A stretch of DNA of 13,246 bases from CAZNMF01 sp035547155 (GCA_035547155.1 DASZVJ010000212.1:1-13246), one strand, 5' to 3'. Shown: positions 1-6,575, numbered from the stretch's first letter. Translations and numbers: made by a program. The notes: a model not told the origin generated them from the sequence alone.

Positions 1-1721
1 GGCAGGTGCGCGGTGGTGACGATCGGCAGGATGCGGCTCGCACTCGCGAGCGCTGCCACGAGCGCGTTGCCCGTCGCACCACCGTCGAACGCACGCCGCC
101 ACTGCGCCGCGTCGGCGTCCGCGTTGTACATCAGCCGTCCCCACACGCGATACCAGTACGCGTATTTCTCCCAATCCCATCGCGGCTCGAGGCCAGAATC
201 CGCGTAGCCGCTGCGGCGCGTGCCGGCGATGCCCGTGCCTCGGCGGCCGCGGCACGTCAGCGGCTCCATCAGGTCGACGCCCGTCGATCCGCAGAACGAG
301 AACATCCGCGCATACGCCGTCGTCGTCACGGCATCGCCTGACATCAGCAGCCGCTGCGTGCCGGCGAACACGCGATGGCGCACGGTGTATTGACGATCGT
401 CGCGCAGCAGATCGGCATAGCCGTAGCGCGTGAAGCTGCGCGAGCCTTCGCTGAGTGTCATCAACCCGCGTCCGACCTGGCCCGCAACGGGCATCTCGAG
501 ATCGCGAATCGCGGCCTGGTGATACGGCATGCCGAGGTGCTCGGCCCAGTACTTCGGCGACACGTTGACGGGCATGCCCGTCGCGCGCGCGTGCTCGATC
601 ATCGTCGCGTCGACGCCCTTCGCGTGGAGATCGATCTCGATGGTCCGTCCCGCGCGGGGCACGCCGTCGAACACCGTGCGCCAGAAGTCGTAGCTGCCCT
701 CGGCGATGCCGCTCTCGCCGTGAATGCGCAATCCCACGGAGGAGATCGCCGGGCACGCGCGCAGGACCGTCGTCAGCGCGTCGCGGCAATAGGCCGCGTG
801 CGTCGCGGGCGTCAGGCCTTCGACGATATGGCGCGCGCGTGGACTGTTGACGAGCTCGTAACCGTGCATCCAGACGCCGAGCTGGAATTCGAGGCCGCGC
901 GCGACGGTCTGTTCGCTGATGTAGCGCAACATGTCGAGATTGCGCTCGCGATCGGCGTCGGTGACGTTCGTCACGCGCACGTCGTAGCCGGGCACGCGCA
1001 CGAGAAACGGATAGAGGAAGAGCAGATAGCTGTCCGCGACCTGCTGCAGCGCGTCGTACCCGAGGCCGAACGCCAGGTGCAGGCGATTGAAGCGCTGCGT
1101 TGCGAGCATCGTCAGATACGCCGGCCACATGTCGCGACGGTCGAACCAGTCGCGATCGAGCACTTCGCTCGTGAATTGGCGCATGACGCTCCGGACGGCA
1201 TTCGACGGCCGTTCGACGACGGGCGCCGGCTGATCGAGGGCGGTGGCTGGCGTGTGTCCGCTACGCACGCGATCGGCCAGCTCGAGCAGCGCGTAGACGA
1301 GTCCGCGCGCGTCCCTGCCGGCAGCGAGGAGCGCGTCGCGTCCGCCGATTCGCGCGTTCGCGATCGCGAGTGCCTCGGGCGCCGATGCGATCGCCGCCCG
1401 CGCGCGCGTCAAGGCGCCCTGGGCGACAGGCGTGGACGCGCCGCTCGCGACGACGCAGCGCTCGCCATCGCGCGCCTGCGCGACCCGCGCGATCGTGCGG
1501 ACGGCCGCGCCTGCGCGTCCGAGCGCCTCTTCCAATTCCCCCAGCGCCCACTGCGGCGCCTTGGCCGTCGCGATGGTGTCAGCCGGATCGACGACGAGCG
1601 CGATGCGATCCGCACGCGCCGGCTGACGCATGCCGAAGAGCGGCACGGCCGCAAAAGCGCCGCCCGCGAGCCCGGCGCGCAGAAAGCTCCGTCGATCCAT
1701 GTCGAGATCGTCGTGCGTCAT
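1..1721 (-). CDS. Tat-exported glycoside-hydrolase-like protein, 3' end beyond the window
   Basis: Reading the minus strand from the ATG at 1721-1719, the frame stays open for about 573 codons to the left edge. The N-terminus has a twin-arginine signal (DRRSFLR at residues 9-15, then an Ala/Gly-rich hydrophobic stretch), so export by Tat is likely. A second in-frame ATG at 1700-1698 sits just before the RR pair and could be the true start; neither has a clear Shine-Dalgarno. Residues about 36-150 look like the alpha/beta domain that precedes the barrel in GH20- and GH67-type glycosidases (LVVDPAD, GRDARGLVYALLELADRV). The rest reads like a TIM barrel: RFNRLHLAFGLGYD, then GLRIHGESG with Glu336 as a possible catalytic acid, then IEIDLHAKG and VNVSPKYWAEH. 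The exact family and substrate are not recognised. It is divergent from the DinB-like gene, 59 bp apart. Confidence 0.8.
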   Translation of the reverse strand, partial: MTHDDLDMDRRSFLRAGLAGGAFAAVPLFGMRQPARADRIALVVDPADTIATAKAPQWALGELEEALGRAGAAVRTIARVAQARDGERCVVASGASTPVAQGALTRARAAIASAPEALAIANARIGGRDALLAAGRDARGLVYALLELADRVRSGHTPATALDQPAPVVERPSNAVRSVMRQFTSEVLDRDWFDRRDMWPAYLTMLATQRFNRLHLAFGLGYDALQQVADSYLLFLYPFLVRVPGYDVRVTNVTDADRERNLDMLRYISEQTVARGLEFQLGVWMHGYELVNSPRARHIVEGLTPATHAAYCRDALTTVLRACPAISSVGLRIHGESGIAEGSYDFWRTVFDGVPRAGRTIEIDLHAKGVDATMIEHARATGMPVNVSPKYWAEHLGMPYHQAAIRDLEMPVAGQVGRGLMTLSEGSRSFTRYGYADLLRDDRQYTVRHRVFAGTQRLLMSGDAVTTTAYARMFSFCGSTGVDLMEPLTCRGRRGTGIAGTRRSGYADSGLEPRWDWEKYAYWYRVWGRLMYNADADAAQWRRAFDGGATGNALVAALASASRILPIVTTAHL

Positions 1722-1767
1722 GATTTCGTGGCGCAAATGAAACGCGGTGATTCTACTATCGATCGGC

Positions 1768-1774
1768 AGGAGGG
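1768..1774 (+). promoter_or_regulatory. Strong ribosome binding site for the DinB-like gene
   Basis: AGGAGGG lies 6 nt before the ATG at 1781, close to a full anti-Shine-Dalgarno match. It fixes the start codon. Just upstream, TACTAT at 1754-1759 is a possible -10 box, but I see no convincing -35. Confidence 0.8.
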
Positions 1775-1780
1775 ACGTTC

Positions 1781-2287
1781 ATGACATTCACCAAGCAGAT
1801 GCTCGACGAGCTCGATCGCGAGGCCGCGCGCACGCAAGGCGTGCTCGAGCGCGTGCCGCTCGGCAAGGACGACTGGCAGCCGCACCCGAAATCCATGCCA
1901 CTCGGCCGTCTCGCCGGCCTCGTCGCCTCGATGTTCTCGTGGGTGAGCCTCATCATCGATCAGGACGAGTTGGAGCTGAATCCGCCCGGCGGACAGGGCC
2001 AATACCGGCCGCCGGCCGCCGATCGTCTCGTCGACGCCATGCAGGAGCATCTCGCTGCGGCGCGGCTCTCGCTCGAGAAGACCAATGACGACGTTCTGTT
2101 CTCGACGAAGTGGCGATTGCTCTTCAGCGGAAATCCCGTGATGGAACAGCCGCGCTACATCGTGCTCCGCGACACGCTGAACCATCTGGCCCATCATCGC
2201 GGACAGTTGACGGTCTACTTGCGGCTGAACGATGTGCCTGTGCCGTCGGTCTACGGACCGTCGGCGGACGATCAGAGATTTCTATAA
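1781..2287 (+). CDS. DinB/YfiT-fold protein (168 aa) lacking the first metal histidine
   Basis: The length and layout match the DinB-like four-helix superfamily, putative metal-dependent hydrolases or thiol transferases with a three-histidine site. The C-terminal half has the family signature NHLAHHRGQL (His135, His138, His139). Residues 36-54 match the segment that normally carries the first ligand (PLGRLAGxVA...SW), but Leu47 (CTC, 1919-1921) sits where His is expected, so the metal site may be incomplete. The start is fixed by the strong ribosome binding site upstream. The gene stands alone: a divergent glycosidase-like gene lies upstream and a 180-bp gap separates it from the glycosyltransferase. 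Substrate unknown. DinB-fold assignment is firm; activity is open. Confidence 0.88.
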   Translation: MTFTKQMLDELDREAARTQGVLERVPLGKDDWQPHPKSMPLGRLAGLVASMFSWVSLIIDQDELELNPPGGQGQYRPPAADRLVDAMQEHLAAARLSLEKTNDDVLFSTKWRLLFSGNPVMEQPRYIVLRDTLNHLAHHRGQLTVYLRLNDVPVPSVYGPSADDQRFL

Positions 2288-2325
2288 ATGACCGGCTGCG
2301 GCTTGGGGGCGGGACGCGGAGGTGA

Positions 2326-2338
2326 GGGGACCGTCCCC
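2326..2338. repeat. GGGGAC-C-GTCCCC inverted repeat
   Basis: A perfect 6-bp inverted repeat with one central base, 38 nt after the DinB-like stop codon, followed by a further CCCC at 2341-2344. The one-base centre is too tight for an RNA hairpin of full length, so a protein site or a dispersed palindrome fits better than a terminator. Only one copy is seen in this window. Confidence 0.45.
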
Positions 2339-2368
2339 ATCCCCACTTCAATATATGTCTCATCGCAC

Positions 2369-2415
2369 GGCTTGAGGCAAGCCCAACGGCCGGCTCACGA
2401 TGCCGGACCGTGAGC
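2369..2415 (+). other. Leader region with competing hairpins upstream of the glycosyltransferase
   Basis: Three stems can form here. GGCTTG/CAAGCC (2369-2383) has a 3-nt loop. CCGGC/GCCGG pairs 2390-2394 with 2402-2406. GCTCACG/CGTGAGC pairs 2393-2399 with 2409-2415. The last two share bases 2393-2394 and interleave, so they exclude each other. They lie 53-99 nt before the glycosyltransferase start. No U-tract follows, so simple intrinsic termination is not indicated. Confidence 0.35.
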
Positions 2416-2467
2416 GAATGCGCGCTTCGATGTGCGAAGCCGTGGCAGGCGCTCCGCAGAGGTGCTC

Positions 2468-3682
2468 ATGCGCGTGCTGCTGTCGACGATCGGATCGCGT
2501 GGGGACGTTCAGCCGCTGGTGGCGCTCGCGTCGGCATTGACGGCGCGAGGTCAGGACGTCCGATTGTGCGTGCCGCCGGATTTTCGGCGCTGGATCGAAG
2601 ATCTGGGATTTTCCGTCACGCCAATCGGACCGAGCCTTCGCTCGACCGGCAAGGCGAGTCCGTCGGCGCCGCCGCTGACGCCTGAACGGCGGCGCGCGCT
2701 GGCCGACGCGTCAGTCGCGACGCAGTTCGAGACGGTGGCTGCCGCCGCAAAGGGCTGTGACGTCATCGTCGCGGCCACCGCGCTGCAGATCGCCGCGCGC
2801 TCCGTCGCGGAGACGATGAACATTCCGTACGTCTTCGCGGCGTATTGCCCGGCGGTCCTGCCGTCGCCGCATCATGCGCCGCCCGTGCTCGGTGCACTGG
2901 GAGATACGCCGGCGTTCGCGCCAGGCGACTACGCCGCGCTCTGGGCTCGGGACACCGCGCGCTTCAACGGTTTGTTCGGAGCCTCACTCAATGCGCATCG
3001 CGCGTCGCTCGGCCTTGCGCCGGTCGACGACGTCCGCGGCCATGTCTTCACCGATCGACCATGGCTCGCGGCCGATCGGACGTTGGGACCATGGCCCGAT
3101 CGCGGCGACGAGCACGTGTTGCAGACGGGCGCCTGGATTCTGCCGGACGAGCGCCCGCTGTCCGACGAGCTGCGCGCGTTCCTCGATACGGGTGATCCGC
3201 CGATCTACTTCGGCTTCGGCAGCATTCGTGCGACGCACGATCTCAGCCGCGTGATGATCGAGAGCGCCCGCGCGCTGGGACGCCGCGCGATCGTGTCTCG
3301 CGGATGGGCCGATCTCTCGCTCGTCGACAACGAGCCGGACTGTCTCGCCATCGGCGAAGCCAATCTCCAGGAGCTGTTCACACGCGTCGCGGCCGTCATC
3401 CATCACGGCGGCGCGGGGACGACGACGATTGCCGCGATCGCCGGCGCGCCGCAGGTCGTCGTGCCGCAGATGTACGACCAGCACTACTGGGCGCGGCGCG
3501 TGCAGGAGCTCGGTATTGGCGTCGCGCACGCACCCGGCGAGCCGACGCAGGAGTCGCTGACACGTGCGCTCGACGAGGCGCGTCGATCCGACGTCGCCGT
3601 TCGCGCGCGTTCGATCGCCGCGGACGTGCAGCGCGATGGCGCCGACATCGCGGCGGCGCGCGTGATCGCCATGCGCACATAG
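2468..3682 (+). CDS. GT1-family glycosyltransferase (GtfB / sterol glucosyltransferase-like), 404 aa
   Basis: The start is the ATG at 2468, where the protein begins MRVLLSTIGSRGDVQPLVALA. This is the usual first strand and glycine-rich loop of the GT28/GT1 N-terminal domain, and AGAGG (2458-2462) lies 5 nt upstream. The frame opens earlier, at 2432, but the 12 extra residues do not look like the family. The C-terminal domain carries the nucleotide-sugar binding signature HHGGAGTT (312-319), then PQMYDQHYWA with Asp337-Gln338, typical of GT-B enzymes that move a sugar from a nucleotide donor to a lipid, sterol or natural-product acceptor. No membrane segment is seen, so it is likely cytoplasmic or membrane-peripheral. 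No biosynthetic cluster flanks it, so the acceptor cannot be named. Glycosyltransferase identity is firm. Confidence 0.92.
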   Translation: MRVLLSTIGSRGDVQPLVALASALTARGQDVRLCVPPDFRRWIEDLGFSVTPIGPSLRSTGKASPSAPPLTPERRRALADASVATQFETVAAAAKGCDVIVAATALQIAARSVAETMNIPYVFAAYCPAVLPSPHHAPPVLGALGDTPAFAPGDYAALWARDTARFNGLFGASLNAHRASLGLAPVDDVRGHVFTDRPWLAADRTLGPWPDRGDEHVLQTGAWILPDERPLSDELRAFLDTGDPPIYFGFGSIRATHDLSRVMIESARALGRRAIVSRGWADLSLVDNEPDCLAIGEANLQELFTRVAAVIHHGGAGTTTIAAIAGAPQVVVPQMYDQHYWARRVQELGIGVAHAPGEPTQESLTRALDEARRSDVAVRARSIAADVQRDGADIAAARVIAMRT

Positions 3683-3695
3683 CGTGCGTCTGTGC

Positions 3696-3722
3696 CGGGC
3701 GGGCACGAGGGCCCGCCCCTAC
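3696..3722 (-). repeat. REP-like stem-loop, copy a (minus orientation)
   Basis: Read on the minus strand it begins GTAGG and forms GGGCGGGC / loop CCTCGT / GCCCGCCC, a perfect 8-bp stem. It starts 13 nt after the glycosyltransferase stop and lies head-to-head with copy b, with a 10-nt gap between the two GTAG heads. A GTAG foot followed by a hairpin is the hallmark of REP sequences acted on by RAYT (TnpA-REP) transposases. No RAYT gene is in the window. Confidence 0.7.
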
Positions 3723-3732
3723 GTCTGTTTAT

Positions 3733-3758
3733 GTAGGGGCCGCCCCTGTGGCGGCCCG
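3733..3758 (+). repeat. REP-like stem-loop, copy b (plus orientation)
   Basis: Begins GTAGG, then GGGCCGCC / loop CCTGT / GGCGGCCC, a perfect 8-bp stem. Stem positions 5 and 7 differ from copy a, and their partners differ to match, so pairing is kept. The string ACGTCTGT occurs a few bases upstream (3721-3728), as it also does before copy c. Confidence 0.7.
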
Positions 3759-3796
3759 CGTCGGCCGTTCGAACGCAGTCGTCGCCTGACGTCTGT

Positions 3797-3822
3797 GTAG
3801 GGGCGGCCCTCGTGGCCGCCCG
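3797..3822 (+). repeat. REP-like stem-loop, copy c (plus orientation)
   Basis: Begins GTAGG, then GGGCGGCC / loop CTCGT / GGCCGCCC, a perfect 8-bp stem. It is preceded directly by ACGTCTGT (3789-3796). It ends 7 nt before the 3' end of the convergent methyltransferase gene, so the cluster fills the whole gap between two convergent genes and could also help end transcription from both sides, although no U-tract follows. Confidence 0.7.
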
Positions 3823-3829
3823 GCTCCAC

Positions 3830-4594
3830 TCACACGCGCCGCGCGATGAATCGCAGGCGCACGTAGTCGGCAACCCAGACGCCATCGGCTCCGCGATGTG
3901 TCGGCGCGAGGCGCGCTTCGATGGCGTGCGCAATCGCGGCGCGTCGCTCCGGCGTCAGACGCTGCAGCAACGGCCCACCGAACGTCGCGAGCCAGTCGAC
4001 GATACCGCCGGGCAGCGGCGTGGGCCGGCCGAAGAGCACGATCTGCTCGACGTGAAAGCCGGCGCGTCGAAGTGCGTCGGACATCTCGTCGAGCGACGGG
4101 AAGTACCACGGTGCGGCGGGCACGGTGACGCCGTGCGCGTCGAGCACGGTCCGCGCGGCGCCGACGATCGCAGCGATGTTGCCCTTGCCACCGAGCTCGG
4201 CGACGAAGCGGCCGTCCCGGCGCAGCGCACGATGAACGCCGTGAAGGACGGCGTCGATGTCTCGCGTCCAGTGCAGCATCGCGTTCGAGAAGACCGCGTC
4301 GAACTCGTCGTTGAAGAGCAGCGTCTCGGCGTGGGCGACATGCGCGTCGATGCCGGCGGCGCGTGCGGCCTCGACCATCGCCGGCGAGGCGTCTACGCCG
4401 ACGACGGTGGCGCCCGCAGCCGCGATCGCTGCCGTCAGCACGCCCGTACCGCAGCCCAGATCGAGCACGCGCTCGCCCGCCCGCGGCCGGAGCCAGGAGA
4501 CCAGATCGCGCGCCAGCACCGGCACGAATGACGCCTGTTCGGCGTAGCGTGCGGGCTGCCAATCCTGTGTGGGAGCGGAAGCGGGGTGCGTCAT
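3830..4594 (-). CDS. Class I SAM-dependent methyltransferase, 254 aa
   Basis: Motif I of the Rossmann-like SAM fold is plain: VLDLGCGTG at residues 43-51, then VVGVDAS with Asp68 at the end of strand 2, the usual ribose-binding acid. FDAVFSNAMLHW is the motif IV/post-IV region of the Methyltransf_11/25 group, and FVAELGGKGN fits the trans-aconitate-methyltransferase-like subgroup. I place the start at the ATG at 4594-4592 because the family begins near the WxxxxYxxxxSFV segment (residues 12-24). The frame can be extended to a TTG at 4630, but this adds 12 unlike residues and would run into the putative LysR site. No clear Shine-Dalgarno is seen. It is divergent from the LysR gene, 80 bp apart, and may be its target. 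Substrate unknown, likely a small carboxylate or metabolite. Confidence 0.88.
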   Translation of the reverse strand: MTHPASAPTQDWQPARYAEQASFVPVLARDLVSWLRPRAGERVLDLGCGTGVLTAAIAAAGATVVGVDASPAMVEAARAAGIDAHVAHAETLLFNDEFDAVFSNAMLHWTRDIDAVLHGVHRALRRDGRFVAELGGKGNIAAIVGAARTVLDAHGVTVPAAPWYFPSLDEMSDALRRAGFHVEQIVLFGRPTPLPGGIVDWLATFGGPLLQRLTPERRAAIAHAIEARLAPTHRGADGVWVADYVRLRFIARRV

Positions 4595-4619
4595 GCCGCA
4601 TTCTGGCGGCGCGATAGTT

Positions 4620-4665
4620 ATTCCGTCCAATAGAAAGTTGTGGTTAACTGATTCCTACATCGAAT
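4620..4665. promoter_or_regulatory. Putative LysR operator: two T-N11-A dyads in the divergent spacer
   Basis: Box 1 is ATTCC...GAA with the dyad TTC (4621-4623)/GAA (4633-4635), giving T4622-N11-A4634. Box 2 is ATTCCTACATCGAAT (4651-4665), a perfect ATTC-N7-GAAT dyad with T4652-N11-A4664. Their centres are 30 bp apart, about three helical turns. T-N11-A within a dyad is the classic LysR-family binding motif. The spacer is clearly AT-richer than its surroundings. Box 2 ends 9 nt before the LysR ATG, which suits autorepression; box 1 lies near the methyltransferase promoter side. Confidence 0.5.
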
Positions 4666-4674
4666 AAGTAACGC

Positions 4675-5649
4675 ATGGAGCTGCGCACGCTGCGATCGTT
4701 CGTCGTCCTCGCCGAGCACGCGCACTTCACGCGTGCGGCGGCCGAGCTGGGTGTGGTGCAGCCGGCGCTGAGCAAGCACATCCAGACGCTGGAGGACGAG
4801 CTCGGCGTGCGGTTGTTCGAGCGCACGCGGCGGCGCGTGCGGCTCAGCCGCGCGGGTGAGCAGCTCTTGGAGCCGGCGCGGCGCGCGCTGCGCGCGGCGG
4901 ACGACGTGCAGGCCGTGGCGCGGGAGATCCGCGGTGGCATCATCGGCCACCTGCAGGTCGGGTTCACGCCGACCGCGCCGGCGTCGCTGCTCGCGCAAGC
5001 GATGAGCGCGTTCCGCCGGCGGCATCCGCGCATGGCGTGCCGCGTGACGCAGGCGAGCAGCGAGGAGCTGCTGGACGGCCTCGAGCGCGGCGCGCTCGAC
5101 GTCGCGCTCGTGCGTCTCGAAGCCGCGGCGCGGCGCCCGGCCGTCGCGACCGTGCCCGTCGTCGAAGAGCCGCTCGTCGTCGCGCTGCCGCGGCGCCACC
5201 GGCTGGCCCGGCGGCGATCGATCGCGTGGGCGCAGCTCGTCGACGAGCCGTTCGTCATGGTGCAGCGTCGCGCGGCGCCGGTCGTTCACGATCAGGTCAT
5301 TGCCGCGTGCCGATCTGCCGGTTTTTCCCCGATCGTGGCGCAGCATCTACACGACGTCCACGGGGTGCTGGCGGTCGTGGGCGCCGGCGGCGGCATCGCC
5401 GTCGTGCCGCGCTCGACGCGGGGGCTGCCGACCGTCGTCTTCCGTCCGCTCGTCGAGCCGCGCCTGACGACGGCGCTCGGTCTCGCCTGGATGTCCTCAC
5501 GTGCGGAGCAGCCTGTTGGCGTACGGGATTTCGTGGATATCGTCAGGCACGCAATGGCACGCGCGCCACGCGAACCGGCCGTGCGCGCGCCGGCGCCTGC
5601 GCGTCGTCGCGTGACCCCGCGCGTGGATCGCTTTCTGCAGGAAGAGTGA
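4675..5649 (+). CDS. LysR-family transcriptional regulator, 324 aa
   Basis: The N-terminus is a textbook LysR winged helix-turn-helix: MELRTLRSFVVLAEHAHFTRAA, then AAELGVVQPALSKHIQTLE and the wing LFERTRRRVRLSRAG, in residues 1-62. A linker helix follows, and residues about 90-290 form the two-lobed periplasmic-binding-protein-like effector domain (GHLQVGFTPTAP; LDVALVRLE; PLVVALPRRHRLA). The C-terminus has an Arg/Ala/Pro-rich tail beyond the usual domain end. The ATG at 4675 gives the canonical N-terminus, although no good ribosome binding site precedes it. The divergent methyltransferase and the following ferritin-like gene are the nearest candidate targets. The effector cannot be inferred. 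Confidence 0.95.
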   Translation: MELRTLRSFVVLAEHAHFTRAAAELGVVQPALSKHIQTLEDELGVRLFERTRRRVRLSRAGEQLLEPARRALRAADDVQAVAREIRGGIIGHLQVGFTPTAPASLLAQAMSAFRRRHPRMACRVTQASSEELLDGLERGALDVALVRLEAAARRPAVATVPVVEEPLVVALPRRHRLARRRSIAWAQLVDEPFVMVQRRAAPVVHDQVIAACRSAGFSPIVAQHLHDVHGVLAVVGAGGGIAVVPRSTRGLPTVVFRPLVEPRLTTALGLAWMSSRAEQPVGVRDFVDIVRHAMARAPREPAVRAPAPARRRVTPRVDRFLQEE

Positions 5650-5702
5650 CGCGGCGCCGTTCGCGATGTGCGTGCGGTTCGATATCGAGAAGGGATGTGG
5701 AC

Positions 5703-6149
5703 ATGGCGAAGAACGACAACGCGCGTCAAGCACTGATCGACGGCCTGAACGACGACCTCTCGCGCGAATATCAGGCGATCATCGCGTATGTGATCTATTC
5801 CCAGGTGCTCAAGGGCGCGGCGTACATGGCCATCGCCAAAGAGCTCGAGGTCCACGCCACGCAGGAGCTGCAACATGCGCTGACGATCGCCAAGCACATC
5901 GACTATCTCGGCGGGATGCCGACCGCGACGCCGAAGGCCGTCAAGCTGTCCGACAAGGCCGAGGTGATGCTGCGGGCCGATCTCGACAACGAGAACGAGA
6001 CGGTTCGTCAATACCGCCAGCGCCTGCGTCAGGCCGAGGCGCTCGACGAGATCGCGATCGCCGAGGACCTGCGCGAGATTCTGCGGCAAGAGCAGGAACA
6101 TCAAATCGATCTCGCGACCGCGCTCGGGATCGACGTACCCAAGGTGTGA
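5703..6149 (+). CDS. Ferritin-like diiron protein (bacterioferritin-type fold), 148 aa
   Basis: A four-helix ferritin-like protein with a full set of diiron ligands: Glu22 (REYQA), Glu55-x-x-His58 (ELQHA), an acidic helix with Glu97/Glu99 (DNENET), and Glu130-x-x-His133 (EQEHQ). Two ExxH motifs in helices 2 and 4 are the ferritin/bacterioferritin pattern. At 148 residues it is close to bacterioferritin length, though no haem-ligand methionine can be assigned with confidence. The start is the ATG at 5703, with AAGGGA about 8 nt upstream; the longer frame upstream overlaps the LysR gene and is not credible. It follows LysR by 53 bp on the same strand. Likely role: iron oxidation and storage, or peroxide handling, in the cytoplasm. 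Confidence 0.88.
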   Translation: MAKNDNARQALIDGLNDDLSREYQAIIAYVIYSQVLKGAAYMAIAKELEVHATQELQHALTIAKHIDYLGGMPTATPKAVKLSDKAEVMLRADLDNENETVRQYRQRLRQAEALDEIAIAEDLREILRQEQEHQIDLATALGIDVPKV

Positions 6150-6153
6150 TGGC

Positions 6154-6178
6154 GGCGCGCGGCCGGCATCCGCGCGCC
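6154..6178. terminator. GC-rich hairpin between convergent genes
   Basis: GGCGCGCGG / 7-nt loop / CCGCGCGCC, a perfect 9-bp stem starting 5 nt after the ferritin-like stop and ending 12 nt before the 3' end of the convergent lipoprotein gene. No U-tract follows on either strand, so it may be a U-less terminator or an mRNA 3'-end stabiliser. Confidence 0.5.
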
Positions 6179-6190
6179 ACCGCGCTGCGC

Positions 6191-6496
6191 TCAGCGCCAG
6201 TGTCCGTCGACGAAGTAATACCCGTGCCGGCCGTGCGCCCAGTGTCCCTGCACCCATCGCGCGCGCGTTCGCGGCGCGTGTTCGTAATGGCCGGGCACCC
6301 ACACGTACTCGCGGCCCGTCCATCGATAGAAGCCGCCGATCCACACGAATCCCGGTCCCGGCACAGGCCCGCGCCGCTCGACGACGACGGGCGGCGGGCC
6401 GGTGCGGACGTAGATGCGTCCGGCCGGTTCCGTGCACGCGGTCACGGCCATCATCACCGTCCCAATGAGCGCGAATGCCACCGATCGTCCAGTCAT
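6191..6496 (-). CDS. Small WXXGXW-repeat lipoprotein, 101 aa
   Basis: The start is the ATG at 6496-6494, with GGGAGG about 5 nt upstream on the minus strand. A hydrophobic signal (AFALIGTVMMAV) ends in the lipobox VTAC with Cys21, so the protein is probably lipidated and anchored in the envelope. The mature part is built from four aromatic-x-x-Gly-x-aromatic repeats: WIGGFY (52-57), WVPGHY (66-71), WVQGHW (81-86) and FVDGHW (95-100). This is the WXXGXW/YXWQ repeat family seen in many Gram-negative envelope proteins, function unknown. A longer open frame upstream (to 6754) overlaps the VOC gene and is rejected. It is divergent from the VOC gene, with 85 bp for both promoters. Confidence 0.88.
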   Translation of the reverse strand: MTGRSVAFALIGTVMMAVTACTEPAGRIYVRTGPPPVVVERRGPVPGPGFVWIGGFYRWTGREYVWVPGHYEHAPRTRARWVQGHWAHGRHGYYFVDGHWR

Positions 6497-6567
6497 GCGA
6501 CCTCCCTTGCTTGGAATAGACCTGTCGTCCCGTCGAAAAGTCACATGCATAGACATGGCCATTCCGG

Positions 6568-6575
6568 TGTAGGCT
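6568..6575 (+). promoter_or_regulatory. -10-like box TGTAGGCT before the exported VOC gene
   Basis: TAGGCT fits the TAnnnT core of a housekeeping -10 box. It ends 6 nt before the ATG at 6582, so transcription would start at or next to the start codon. No good Shine-Dalgarno precedes this ATG, which agrees with a leaderless mRNA. The same TGTAGnnT string recurs at 10150 and 11498. No convincing -35 is visible. Confidence 0.35.

Noticed and set aside
375..1784. 469-codon open frame on the plus strand
   Set aside because: It is antisense to the Tat-exported glycosidase-like gene and shares its codon phase; the protein is Arg/Asp/Ala-rich with no domain, while the minus-strand reading has a signal peptide and coherent motifs.
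2984..3706. 240-codon open frame on the minus strand
   Set aside because: Antisense to the glycosyltransferase, whose motifs are unambiguous; no recognisable domain.
3722..3822. The repeat cluster as a CRISPR array
   Set aside because: The copies are in mixed orientation, differ within the stem, and are separated by gaps of 10 and 38 nt rather than uniform spacers.
4594..4630. Upstream TTG start for the methyltransferase
   Set aside because: Adds 12 residues unlike the family, uses a rare start codon, lacks a ribosome site and overlaps the putative LysR box 1.
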